Shown here piece by piece: positions 47,699-58,870 of a stretch of 64,000 nt of DNA. A program made the position numbers and the translations under genes. Source of the DNA: Micrasema longulum (lineage: Eukaryota; Arthropoda; Insecta; Trichoptera; Brachycentridae); assembly GCA_022494885.1 (NCBI GenBank), contig JAGVSM010001698.1, forward strand, positions 1-64,000, written 5' to 3'. The notes below the pieces were generated by a model. The model made no database searches. It saw only the letters and a program-made list of their open reading frames with translations, and had not been told where the DNA came from. Positions within the stretch are counted from its first letter, which is position 1; every line of letters starts with the position of its first letter.

Positions 47699-49293
47699 AT
47701 GTGGTCAAAAAATTCTCAGAAATTGAAATATTGTTTCAAATTGCATAGCGCTCGAATTACCAGCCCTTTTTCTAATTTATTCGATAAAAATATTATCATG
47801 TCACCTACGGCTTCAATGAGTAAATTGGAATCCAACTCAGCTAACGCAGAAAAACTACTTGAAATTGTTAAAAAAGAGGTATACTATTTTCGTATTTTAT
47901 GATCAATTAACCCTTTTCAAGAACATTAATACTAATCTAACTTTTTAAACAGTTTGAAGAACTTAAACAATTGAAGATTAAATTAAGAGCTAAATCCTTA
48001 GAAGAAGAAAACACAGTGTTACAAAAGCAAGTTGATAAAGCATTAAAGGAATTAGTGAGACTGGAAACATTAAATGGGGTGAAACAAATACTCTTACCCG
48101 TAGAAAGAGACTCAATAGAGCAACCAAAACATATTACTAATGAAGCGACGAGTAAACCAAGTAAATCTCAAAAGGTAACGGAAACTAATCTCCCTATCAA
48201 GGATGCTAAAGTTAAAAAACCCAAACCCGAGAAACCCGTTACTGCTCCTGCCATGGAAGCTCCTATTGATGTTGGAAGACTAGATTTGAGAATCGGGAAG
48301 ATTGTTGAAGTTCAGAAACATCCTGATGCAGACAGTTTGTATTTAGAAAAAATTGATTGCGGTGAACCATCTCCTAGAACTGTTGTATCTGGATTAGTTA
48401 ATCATATACCGATAGAGGAAATGCAGAATCGACTTGTTATGGTTCTATGTAACCTGAAACCGGTCAAGGTAAATTGTTTAATATGTTATTTACACGAAAC
48501 AAAATTTTTAAAATAGAAATAAAATATGCATTTTATTTTTAATTAACATCATTACCTTTCTATATCTAATGGTCCATAGGGCATTGCATTGGTTCACCGA
48601 TTGCAGTGTATCTTGATTATTTTTGTCATATTAAGGTAAGATGATTAGTCTTACGCTTCAGGTACCAGTCCAGAAATATTCTAGTGTAAAAACACCCTTT
48701 TAAATAGATATTTTCATTTCAACCATGTCAGAAATCAAACCCAATACCTTCTGCATGGTAGGCAAATGCGCTGACCACACGAGGCAGACTGATCTTAATG
48801 ACTCCTTGGGAAATGAAGTCTTTTGTCTACAAACATTTGGACAAACCCAAATATTAGGGAGTATTTTATAATTTTTATGCGTAAATATGGGATATTGAGT
48901 GGAAAAATTACTTCCATTATTTTCTGCGCCCCTTAATTGGCATCACACATTTTTAACTTTCTTTTACATTGATAAACCATCAATGTTATAAATGTTTTGT
49001 TTCAGATGCGAGGAGTTACATCCGAAGGAATGGTGATGTGTGCTTCATCTCCTGATAAAGTAGAAGTGTTGAATCCACCCGCAGGAGCTGTTCCAGGAGA
49101 TCTGGTCCACTGTGAGGGCTTTACAAGGATTCCCGACGCTCAATTAAATCCAAAGAAAAAGATATTTGAAACATGCGCACCCGATCTTCTTACAAATGAC
49201 AATAAGGAAGCTTGCTTCAAGGGAGTTCCACTCGCTGTTCTCGGAAAGGGAAATATTGTTTCCCAAACACTTAAAGGTGTAAATGTACGCTAA
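47699..49293 (+). CDS. AIMP1: AIMP1 (EMAP-II/p43), multisynthetase complex protein
   Basis: Exons 47699-47878, 47953-48468 and 49006-49293 are joined in phase 0 by GT-AG introns to give 327 aa. Exon 2 starts with a Glu/Lys/Leu-rich coiled coil (about residues 61-97) followed by LNGVKQI, a conserved AIMP1 motif, then a Lys/Pro-rich linker. Residues from about 165 ([20 protein letters not shown]) through exon 3 ([40 protein letters not shown]) form the EMAP-II-type OB-fold tRNA-binding domain. The protein scaffolds arginyl-tRNA synthetase in the cytoplasmic multisynthetase complex and binds tRNA. ATG 47699 is the first Met after an in-frame TGA at 47687. An ATG at 47798 (A at -3) would give a 294-aa form that starts like known relatives. 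Intron 2 contains a SINE. Confidence 0.93.
48550..48795 (-). repeat. SINE family A, reversed, in AIMP1 intron 2
   Basis: It shares 'ttacgcttcaggtaccagtc', 'gtaaaaacacccttttaaat' and 'caaatgcgctgaccac' with the copy at 24680-24935. The B box is mutated ('ttgatttctgac' in reverse). Confidence 0.7.
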
Positions 49294-49310
49294 TTAACAA
49301 TGATTTTAAA

Positions 49311-49342
49311 AATAAAACTCAAAACAGTGTGTTACTTTATTT
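49311..49342. promoter_or_regulatory. opposed polyadenylation signals of AIMP1 and CCT8
   Basis: AATAAA at 49311-49316 lies 18 bp past the AIMP1 stop on the plus strand. 'tttatt' at 49337-49342 is AATAAA on the minus strand, 232 bp past the CCT8 stop. Cleavage 10-30 nt beyond each hexamer would make the two mRNAs overlap by a few tens of bases. Confidence 0.65.
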
Positions 49343-49573
49343 ATTTTGATGATGATGATGAATGGTTTCCGATTTTCCATTACAAGTCGGAATCTCGCTT
49401 GTTTTTTTGTGTGGTTAGATGATGGTAGCGTGTTAATTAAAATACTTGAAGGCATTCACATTTAGTGAATGTTTGTATAAAATAAAGCTAAAATACGACA
49501 TCAGGAAGCACTCCAAAGTCGAGGAATATAATATAAATATTGATTAGATAATAATAAATCCAGTCCTCTGGAC

Positions 49574-52500
49574 TTAAGATTCATCATCGCTGTTGTTGCC
49601 CCCTGCCTTGGGTTTAGGTCCCCCGGCTCTCTTGGCCATGATGATTTGGTCGATCTTGAGAATAGTGCAAGCAGCTCCCGTGCCGTACTTTAAGCCCCAC
49701 ATCTTGGACAAGTAAAGATCATAAATTTTCTTCTCATTAGCGTCACAGAATGCATCAGATTCTGATTCAATGTCGATACCAGCGTTCTTTTTACCCTCCT
49801 GCGGACAAAAAAGTTATTTAGTGTTGCAACAGAGAGGGAAAACACCCTGAGAAGGGAATGTGGAAGTCTAGGCAAAAGTTTTTGTTAATATGTATGATAA
49901 ATATATTTTGCAGTTGGTATAGTGAGAAAGTTCAGGGATTTTTATTTATTTTACCATTTGTTCTTATTGTTTTATTATGTATAGTTTTATTTGTTAATTC
50001 TATCAAACTAAGCCAATTTTTTATTTATTATTATATATTTAGTGATCAAAACATATGTTGAATGTCATTCTACAACATTGTTTGAAGGAATGACCGTTTT
50101 TATTTTTGACATTTAAAAGTTGAACCACGCACAATTATAATTTGTGCCCCAAACATTTGCAAAGGCTGCCTGCCTATAACAAGTAATAATAATAATAAAC
50201 ACAGAAAACTAACCAAAAACATGGCTACCCCAGAAACTGGAAAGTTGTTGACGGTTGCAATAATAATCGCCCGTAGTTGCTACAACATAGCAACACTATA
50301 ATTTAATGGCTGTTGCTAACACGTGGTGACATAAACCCACGAATCATTTTACTATGAATCATTTTATAAAAAAATACCTTAAAGGTGTATGTTATTACCT
50401 GATGGGCAACATGTAGGTTGGCCAGGACCTTGGTGGCCGTAGAGCCCGAGTTATCTGCGATGGCCTTGGGGAATGACTCCAGCGCCGCGGCGAATCTGCG
50501 CACTGCGTACTGCTCCAGACCAGGGAGGGTATCGGCGTACTTGGTGAGGTGGCGAGCCAACTCTAGCTCCGCTGCTCCGGCCCCCGCTAAGAACCTAAAA
50601 ATTTTTTTTTTTAAATTGATAGACATTATAACAGAGACGGGGGGAGAACTTCTCTTATAACGGGTTTACATGGCAAAATATCAGTCATTCGACTGATACC
50701 TGCAGCGTGAGGCTACCTTGCCTTCACATAAAAGATGATTGTGAAACCCTGCATTTGGTGTACTAATGCAGTGCCCTACAGGCCTTCAAGTGCAGATAGG
50801 GGAGGGGTATGACTACTAACAAATATTCAACATTTTGCCTATGTTTTGAACATTTATATATATCATTGTAATTTCTCTATCCACATCCCGTGGTGCATGG
50901 GGCACTGAATCGGTACTCCAATTGCAGTGTATCTTGATATTTTTTTTGTATAGAAGGTAAGGTGATCACCAGGAACTATGAAAGATTGCATTGTAGAACC
51001 ACCTTTAAAGTTGACATGTATTTCGGGTCCACCTTGTCAGGAATCAAACCCCCCAAGACCTCAAGCATGGTAGGCGATTGCACCAACCACTTCACTATGA
51101 GGCGGCTTATTTCCACTCATTTTTCTTTTTCAGGATTTTTACCAGAGAAGCCATTGGTTCTGGTTTTAGTTAACACTCAGAACTTTATTCCTCATCCGCC
51201 TTGACACAGAAACACTCATAGGACTAGTTGAACAATATTTTGAGATACCTAAATGTTTGTAGACATGTACTAGATTCTAGACATGTACTAGGACATACTA
51301 AAAATACAATATATAGAATTTAACTTTTTTACCTAGTTCCTAAAAATCCTAGAAACTTTAATGAACTACGAAACTGGTAGACAGATGACATTGTAACTTC
51401 TCAATTAATTAAAAAAAAAAAAAAACTATCGTGCGATTTTTTTAAAAGTACATTTTTTGGAATAGTACTAAAGAAATGAAAATGTCAATTGAGACTTTTA
51501 ATTAAAATAACTTTACCTTCCATCATTAGCAATTCCTTTGAATGTGTTGACACCATCATCAATGGCTCGCTCAATATCATCCATATAGTTGTCGGTCGCA
51601 CCACGAACTACAATAGTAGCTATTCTGGAGTTAGCACCTTCGAGCCTGAACACTACAGTTGTAGTCTCCCCAAACTCCTGAACAGAGATGTGGTCACAAT
51701 AACCCAACTCCTGGGCTGTAGGGGCAGTCAGTCGGGGAAGAACCTGTCGAGTTAATCATTCAAATATGAACATATTTATTTTAAAATATATGGGTTTACA
51801 GGGCCATATCGTGAAACGTCAGAGGACTAATTTTTATGATGTTATTTTAAAACATCAAATTTTTTTTTTTGGAAAATCGGATTTTCGCATTTGACCAATG
51901 AAGCAATACGCACCGGCCGCGGAATAGGGAAGCGGCTGGGTAGGGTAGGGGTAGAGGTTTGTGGAGGAGATGCTAGCCCGAGATATTGACTCCATTTTTA
52001 AATTGCAATAATATTTTTTTTAGTAAAAAATGTTTTTTTTAAATTCTTGGGATTTTTCAAAAAAGTTTACCACGAGGAATGTTTCTCTGAAGTTTCGCAG
52101 TCTGGCCCTGAAATACCGTGTACATATTGATACCATTTAATTTTTTGCGCAAGTATTACAATATTATTGTTATCATATCTTCGTACCCCTGTCCACACAA
52201 AATCTGCATAGGGCACTGCGTTAGTACATTCAATGCAGCGTATACCGATCATCTACCACATAAAGATAAGGTGATCAGCCTTAGGCTCCAGGCGTCAGTT
52301 CAGGAACATAGAATATTGCAGTGTAGAACCACCTAATCAATATTTCACGTTGACTTTATCAGGAATCGAACTCGGGATCTCAAGCAGGTTAGGTAATCAC
52401 GCCAACTACTACACTACGAGGCGGATTTGTCGGGACATAAAAAATTATACTTGTGCTCTATGATAAAATTGCGTATTTTGTGCATTAAATAAATAAAATA

Positions 52501-55500
52501 AAAAAAAACACTTGTCGCGTCCCGTGACAAAAATAATTATACCTATAAGATAATCAGAACCGTTATAGTTTAAAAGTAAAATTGAATATAGAAAACAAAT
52601 CAATCGCGTAAATAAACGCTTTACCCGACAGCGGTCAACAGCCATTCCGCGGCGGTCACGTGATACCTCCCACCACACTAGTTTTTTTGAATACAGGGCT
52701 GTAGGACTCGCCGCTGGCGAGCCAGCCAGTTGCAATCTGGTTCGCGAGCAGTGCCCACGCCGCGCTAGGCCAGTTTTCCCTCGCAAATAACTATGGGAGT
52801 TTTGGTATAATTCCCTATGCACCATGTTGAGCTGTGCCCAAAAAAAACTTGTATTCTAATTAAACAGCTTCCGGTAAGTCTTCAACAACTTTCGAATATA
52901 TAAATCAACTTGTTTCGCTTTTACAAATTTGTAATTTTTCATTATTGTCCACAGATCGGATACGTATGATCATTTTAAGCTAGAATCCATTATGACGGCT
53001 GTTTAGCCTTATACACCACGTAACAACTAACAAATCTCATTTAGTAAGTACAGTATACAGCACGGAACTGTTGTTTTTTTTTAACTTACTTTCTCGAGCC
53101 GTTTGTAATGAAATACATTTTTTTGTAGTATGGAGAGTCAGGTTACCCCGAATCTCGCCCTTGAACCTGAGTTGTCGACATTTTCTTTGATTCATCCTGC
53201 AGAGGCGTGACTCAGCAGTTTTTCTCCTCAATGGCAAATCGACACAGGACGCCATTTCTAGGATCCTTCGTAATTACTGGTGTTCCTAGCACTTCCTTCT
53301 CAAGTAAAATAATATAGAATGGTTCGAATCTCTCAGAGGATTATGTGGGTACCTCGCGTGCATCTCTTCATAAAGGTTGGTGGAAATATACTTCGAAAAT
53401 TAGTGACTCCTAATGTGATACTACAGTGAACTAATGGATACGCAGGATTATTCAAATCTTTATCCTCATTACGGGGAACCGCTGCCCAAATTATTTTCGG
53501 TTCTAGGACACTTAGAAGTAATCACATTGTAGGTTAATTTCGAATCCTTTTAATAATGGGCTATTTTCAATTTTAATTCTTCCTAGGAGAGATCTCTGCT
53601 CCAATTATTATTAATCCTGTTTACTATAATTAAGTTCCTCATAAATAATTGTTGAACATCTTGAGAAACATATATGTCCGTTGTCTGTAAAACTATATTT
53701 TACTGATTTGTAATAAATAAACTTGAAATGAACCACTTTATTCTGTCTTTTCCCACCGTTGTTCACAACCAAGCAAGAAATTCAGTATTTTATTAGAATT
53801 TTGCAATAATACCTAATGGAAAGTAACTAAGGACCCATGTTATCCTTCAAGGAACCTTGAGATCAAAAAGAACAAGTTCTACCTGAGACTATTAGCCGCA
53901 AGGTAAGATTTAATATTAAAAAATAGTATGACACACTGTATTGCGAGTTTTCTCATGGGATGCGCCACATTCGGTGGACAGCCCGAGTCTACCGAATAAG
54001 GCTTGGTAGTCGACTGATATATTTAGTGTGGATGTTACCGCGACGGCGGTAAATCTGCAACCTGAATTTTCGCTGAGTGTGGTGCTCTAGCCTTATATTA
54101 TGTTCCCCTTTTTGGTCTTAAATGTATTTAAACACAGAATAGCCAGTGAGTAAAAACAATAAAAATGCAGCTCCCCGGTTTCCCCAAGTCTGATTGAAAA
54201 ATTGAAAAGAAAACTTACTGTACCACCGACAGCTTTGCTTAATCTTCTCAAATCAAATTTAGAGTTTAAACGGACGGCCATCATTTTATATCTGTTGATG
54301 AAGTGCATGGCCATATCTCCAAACTTAGCACCGGCAACAATAACTGTGGCTCCAGTTTCCGAAATAGCTTTAATCTGGTTCTCCAGAAGTGATTCTTCTC
54401 CTCGACTGAAGTTGAGTAGTTCGTCTGCAGTTTTGATGAGTACTGTTCCCTTCGTCTCCGTTTGGCTGATGTCTACCGGGCAGGAGAATAAGGCAACCTT
54501 GGCGTTGGTAAGGCTGGATACATCTCCTTCTACTTGCCTCTTGAACACCATTCCTTGCACAACACTCGACTGAAGGAGACCAGAACCCAGAATCTGAAGT
54601 CATAATTGGAAATATTATAATTAATATGAAGTCATCTCCATCAACAAGAATCTCAACTTTTTCTGCATACGGAACTTCATGCCCATGCCATACAAGACTT
54701 GTAGGCTGCAACAACTCATGTAGAGAGGCACCGAAAATTGATGCATACAGGTGCAGCTGGCTTTAGTTAGGAATGTGGTAAAAGTATTCAAAACAGTATT
54801 GAAATTTCTGTGCAAACTTTTTACCAAAAAAGCTTTTTAATAATAATAAATTATTTGACTGATTTATATACTGCCATTTTTGAGAAAAGTCATCAAGGAC
54901 GATTAACAATTCTGTGCTTAAATTTACATTCTTACTAAGCTAAAACTATACAGTAAAGTTTCTGATTTTAAAATCGAGGGTTTGAGCCGCCCCGGAGTGC
55001 GAGTTCTTGTAAAAAATGACACACTACAAAAATTTATATTTTACCAAAAATGTTAGGTGCAATAATGATTATTATTTAAGTACCAGGTGAAGTTGAAAAT
55101 ATTTGAGGGTTTTTTACTACATTCGGTAGGTCATAAAGTCTTTATCCTGCTTAGTGTTCTTAAAGGCAGAAAAATAATAATATAGGAAACCTGAACAGTA
55201 CGTTGGAAAATTAAACAGAAGAAGGAAAGTTAAATTTGAGACTGGTGGTGGTGGTACAGTAACAGATAATATAGTTACCTTGCAAACTCGTACATTGTCA
55301 ACATTAAATGTTGTCTTTTCTGGCAGTATTGATACACAGGCTTTGGCAATTAAATCACTAAGGAAATCTTCTTGCCCATACTGTTTTGACATGATTGATG
55401 ATTTCAATCCAACTTTAACTGCTTCCAAATCCTTGCAGTCTTTGATTTCGTAACAAACAAGTTGTGGCAAAATTTCTAAACATTTGTTTAGGGCGCGTTC

Positions 55501-55976
55501 ATAGCCATCTGCTATTTCAGAGGTGGTTATACCTAACCTTAACAGATCTTCAGCAGCCTCCAGTAAGGCTCCGGCGAGGACAATCACAAAATTAGTGCCA
55601 TCGCCGATTTCTGCATCTTGCATTTGACTTGCGAGGACAATAAGCTTGGCTGCGGGATGCTCTACATCCAATTCTCGGATTATGGTACCAGCGTCGCTTG
55701 TGACAAATTGCTTGTCGATATGATTGATTATCATTTTATTCATTCCATTCGGACCGTATGCAGAACGAACACTTTGTGAAAATTGTTTACAAGCAGTTAT
55801 GTTTCTGTAAACTGCCTCTTCCAACCCGGAATACATCTAAAAAAATATTTATAAAATCATCTTCAGTACGCCCTCGGGAATAAAAACTATTGTAAAAATT
55901 ATTGAAAGATACTTACCCGTGCTCCATCTTTTAACATTTGGGCCACTCCGGGCGCTTTTGGTACGTGAAGAGCCAT
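49574..55976 (-). CDS. CCT8: T-complex protein 1 subunit theta (CCT8), 6 exons
   Basis: Minus-strand exons are 55976-55917, 55836-55279, 54593-54219, 51743-51517, 50594-50399 and 49798-49574; phases 0,0,0,2,0 match and give 546 aa, the usual CCT-theta length (about 548). Exon 1 encodes MALHVPKAPGVAQMLKDGAR. Residues 48-54 (GPNGMNK) and 98-101 (GDGT) are the group II chaperonin ATP-site motifs. The apical domain follows in exon 3 (GMVFKRQVEGDV, KGTVLIKTADELLNFSRGEE). Exon 4 has VVRGATDNYMDDIERAIDDG and exon 5 has FLAGAGAAELELA, where most relatives have GGGA. Exon 6 contains WGLKYGTGAACTILKIDQII and ends in a Gly/Ser/Asp tail. It is one of eight subunits of the cytosolic TRiC ring that folds actin, tubulin and WD40 proteins. 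Introns 3 and 4 carry SINEs and a MITE. Its 5' end faces Ggamma1. Confidence 0.95.
50855..51207 (-). repeat. SINE family A, full-length reversed copy in CCT8 intron 4
   Basis: In reverse it reads from 'aaggcggatgaggaataaag' and 'aaaaccagaaccaatggctt' through the tRNA-like 'catagtgaagtggttggtgc', a B-box-like 'ggtttgattcctg', 'tttaaaggtggttctacaat', to 'gccccatgcaccacgggatg'. This is the longest copy in the window and defines the family as about 340 bp with an internal tRNA-like unit. Confidence 0.75.
51791..52120. mobile_element. MITE (CAGGGCCAGACCGCGAAAC family), copy 1
   Basis: The right end carries, in reverse, 'tttcagggccagactgcgaa' and 'acttcagagaaacattcctc'; the left end 'acagggccatatcgtgaaac' is a diverged match. 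It lies in CCT8 intron 3. The centre shares 'ctgggtagggtaggggtaga' and 'gatgctagcccgagatattg' with the copy at 57938. Confidence 0.75.
52190..52432 (-). repeat. SINE family A, reversed, in CCT8 intron 3
   Basis: In reverse it has 'gtagtgtagtagttggcgtg', the B box 'cgagttcgattcctg', 'ggtggttctacactgcaata' and a tail ending near 'cagtgccctatgcag'. Confidence 0.7.
52625..54080. other. higher-GC block in CCT8 intron 3, origin unknown
   Basis: Compared with neighbouring introns this block is richer in G and C and lacks the long A/T runs, so it may be an inserted element. I find no terminal repeats, no RT, integrase or transposase motif, and only short frames (for example minus 53255-53037). A degraded LTR element is possible but unsupported. 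Confidence 0.3.
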
Positions 55977-56452
55977 TCCAATAGGTTAATTAATAAAGTA
56001 CGAATTTATAAAAGATAAACCACGTTGTGTTCGAGATTCAAGAACATTCGAACGCCGGCCCACGAGATTTATGTATCCGTGATGTTAGACGAACAGTTTA
56101 ACAAAACTAAAGAAATAAAAATACGTGCAGGTACTAGTTTTAATATTTTACTACGGATAAGATTACTAAATATAATATTGAATATCATAAGACGATGTAG
56201 AAGTTAAAAAATATAACAAAACAAACAAGAAAAATAATTTTTGATTTCCCTCGAAGTATAAAAGGAAAACTTTTGTTTCAGAAAAATTCTAGTGTCACGG
56301 TAGAATTTGACATTTCATTTGAAGGTTGGTATTTCGGAGAGTAGCCATTTAAATTGTGTTATTTGACTTTTCTGGCCGCTATACCCTAGCTGTTACCTCC
56401 ATCGTCCTTCCGTTCTATTATTTGGAAAGCAATTGTGGCCAGTTATTGTCAT
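55977..56452. promoter_or_regulatory. bidirectional promoter region, CCT8 and Ggamma1
   Basis: The CCT8 start codon (55976, minus) and the Ggamma1 untranslated first exon (ending 56452, plus) are divergent and less than 0.5 kb apart, so both promoters must lie here. No TATA box stands out at a useful distance. Confidence 0.5.
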
Positions 56453-56537
56453 GTAAGTTATAAATTTGCTTTTAAAAAAGTTCATTTTATAATTACGCTT
56501 ATTGCGTGTATTAACGTGCTGTTTACCTTTGTTACAG
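56453..56537 (+). other. 5'UTR intron of Ggamma1
   Basis: 'gtcat|gtaagtta' at 56452/56453 is a strong donor and 'ctttgttacag|cataat' ending at 56537 a strong acceptor, 101 bp before the start codon. The 85-bp intron is predicted from splice signals only. Confidence 0.55.
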
Positions 56538-56638
56538 CATAATCAGCTGCGAAGGACACAAGTTCCTCGCCCCACCCAATTCTCCTTGTGCAGTTTTGTT
56601 GATTTTCCTTCAACATAGGCCTATCAGATACCGCCGTT

Positions 56639-56851
56639 ATGGATATGATGGTGTCTACGTTGCAGCAGCAGCGTGCTGTAACGGAACAGCTACGGCGGGA
56701 AGCTGCAATACAGCGTATTCCCGTCTCTAAAGCTGTGGCGGACATAGTCAAGTTCATCACCGACCATGAGCAGGAAGACTGCTTGCTTGTTGGTTTCACC
56801 AGCCAAAAAGTTAATCCGTTCCGCGAAAAGAGTTCTTGTACTGTATTGTAA
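56639..56851 (+). CDS. Ggamma1: G protein gamma subunit (Ggamma1)
   Basis: A single coding exon gives 70 aa. It begins MDMMVSTLQQQRAVTEQLRR, has the amphipathic helices of the GGL domain (about residues 7-65), the strongly conserved segment VGFTSQKVNPFREKSSC and a C-terminal CAAX box CTVL. A final Leu predicts geranylgeranylation of Cys67 and membrane anchoring. Gamma pairs permanently with a G-beta subunit; the dimer partners G-alpha downstream of GPCRs. Length and sequence match insect Ggamma1 closely, while Drosophila's eye-specific gamma is more divergent. The likely polyadenylation signal is AATAAA at 57002-57007 or 57176-57181. Translation starts at the first of three near Met codons (residues 1, 3 and 4). 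Confidence 0.95.
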   Translation: MDMMVSTLQQQRAVTEQLRREAAIQRIPVSKAVADIVKFITDHEQEDCLLVGFTSQKVNPFREKSSCTVL

Positions 56852-57001
56852 TTTATTCTTTAAATATTATGGGTATGAATGAGATAGTTTGTTTTTTTCT
56901 CAAAAAAATACATAAATTATTATGAATGGGATCCTTTTGAATGCTTGCTCTACAAATATATAAACAAAATATGTAACTCATTTTTATTTTACTATCAACC
57001 A

Positions 57002-57181
57002 AATAAAGGTGTTAAATAACTATCTTTGTATTTCTTTGTAGGTAGTATTACATATTTTAAGAATTTATTGCTATATAGGGGATGTTTTTTATATTTAATT
57101 TGAATGAAATAATGTTTCATTTGAATGTTGGTATTGGTTAATATTTTACTGTTCATATAATGATTAACGTATTACAATAAA
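57002..57181 (+). promoter_or_regulatory. candidate polyadenylation signals of Ggamma1
   Basis: AATAAA hexamers at 57002-57007 and 57176-57181 follow the stop codon by 150 and 325 bp. Either could end the mRNA. Confidence 0.45.
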
Positions 57182-57184
57182 GCA

Positions 57185-57937
57185 TTGATTAACCAATCGT
57201 ATTTGGACCGTCAACAAGCCTTCAATGGAAACAATTATGGATCTTCACAATGTTATATTAAATCCTGATTATGCTATTTGCAGTATCGACATTGTATGTG
57301 TTCCTTAATGTTTTCTCACTGCGAGAGGTGCGATTACTGCGGTGATTTAATAAAAATGATACAAAACACTCGGTGTTTAAGAAAAATGAACAAACCATCA
57401 CACCATTTTGTCATAGGTGTAGTCAGAGAGGATAGGATGCCACATCACTCTGTCTTAACATATGAAACTCACCTTCAAAAGATGTTGATAATTCCAGCTT
57501 TTAACCTGTCCATCTTTAAGTATTTGGTTATGCCATGTCTTTCTTGGACTTAGTTTTCTGCAATTATTAATATTCACATCATGAAGAACCAAGGATCACC
57601 AGACTCCCAACACATGTTACAATTTGTTTACGTTAACACTAGACTTGGCATTCTCTCCTGGCTTGCGTGCACAGAACTGGGCTGTTGGACCTACTCCACA
57701 CTACTCCTGCTCCAATTCAATCAGCTGTCCTATCTGCCGAATGACCAATTCTTCAACTCTTTTTAATATACTTTTTCTTTCTTCTCAATTCTTCTTTACT
57801 TCCTTTTAGGGCTGCCACCTCTCCGGGTTTGACCCGGAGTCCACAAGTTTGTATGGTGATATTCAGGAAACGGGTTAGCATCCTATAAATCTCCGGGTCA
57901 GATGAATTATGGCATACTTTTATTAGTGTCATAATAT
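57185..57937. other. intergenic or Ggamma1 3' region, no gene assigned
   Basis: 57270-57730 is somewhat richer in G and C than its surroundings, but no frame resembles a known protein. At 57821-57839 the palindrome 'ctccgggtttgacccggag' is followed by a third 'ctccgggtca' at 57891-57900, suggesting part of a mobile element. Confidence 0.4.
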
Positions 57938-58392
57938 ACTTGTGTTTCAGGGCCAGACCGCGAAACTTCAGAGGAACATTCCTCATGGTAAGTTTTAAAA
58001 AAAATCCTAATAAAATTTTTCGTCATTTGAAAAAAAAAAATGTAATCTCAAAATGTAGTAAATAAAGTAAACTCGGACAATCACTCCCTTCACAAACCCC
58101 TACCCCTCTCCTACCCAGCCGCTTCCTTTGTCCTCGTCTGGTGCATATCCCTTCATTGGTCAAATACGTTTTTATGGCATGTTTTTTTTTGGTCAGAGAG
58201 GGGTAGGGGTGCGGGTTTGCGGAAGGGATGCTAGTCTGAGAAATAAAAGATTTACTTCATTTTGAGAGCAAAAAATTTTATATATATTTTTTTTAAATGA
58301 CTTTTTTGTAAAAAAATTATTGGGATTTTTTTTAAAGCTTACTATGAGGAATGTTCCTCTGAAGTTTCGCGGTCTGGCCCTGAAAAGCCGTG
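57938..58392. mobile_element. MITE (CAGGGCCAGACCGCGAAAC family), copy 2
   Basis: Left 'tttcagggccagaccgcgaa' with 'acttcagaggaacattcctc' is repeated inverted at the right end with very few mismatches over about 64 bp. Taking the outer 'ccgtgta' at the right, the termini approach TACACGG, next to a possible TA duplication. Centres of the two copies share GC-rich blocks. A Tc1/mariner-type origin is possible; no transposase is present. Confidence 0.85.
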
Positions 58393-58739
58393 TATTATAT
58401 CCCCTCATACGTAATGTAATATGTAAAGTAAAACAATGCATTTTGTCATAAATAAATAAATCTATCTATCTTATCTGGCAAATAAATTTTTTGTATGTAT
58501 CAGAACTAGGAAATATGCAAAAAAAACACATTCCAATAAAAAATGTTGTTTTAAAAAATCGTGTTAGTCCTAGCAGCGCTGTTAAGTTGTTTTATTTTAT
58601 GTACCTAATACTTATTCAATTTAAGCTTGGTAAATAAATTATTCCTCTAAAAATTTATGTTTTATTTTTATTTTGATATAAAAAAAACATTTGCATTCTT
58701 ATGATTTACCCAAATATTTTATTTTTGGGGGGCATTTTC

Positions 58740-58870
58740 AATGAGTTTTAAATAACTCAATATTAGAAAATGGGAATAAGGGTGCAGTAGAGCAGGATGC
58801 GAACCTCAGACTTTTGATCCGTGAGTCTACGACATAAGGCCACGGGAAAATTGTTTTTGGAAATCTCCAG
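58740..58870 (-). repeat. tRNA-like SINE (family C), reversed
   Basis: In reverse it reads 'ggccttatgtcgtagactca', 'cggatcaaaagtctgaggtt' and 'cattgaaaatgcc', matching 21835-21985. Confidence 0.55.

Noticed and set aside
53037..53255. A 72-codon minus frame rich in Arg, Lys and Cys
   Set aside because: It has no recognisable domain and no flanking splice signals that fit CCT8; probably chance.
57753..57986. A 77-codon minus frame beside the MITE at 57938
   Set aside because: It starts inside the MITE arm and covers a palindromic repeat; no domain match.
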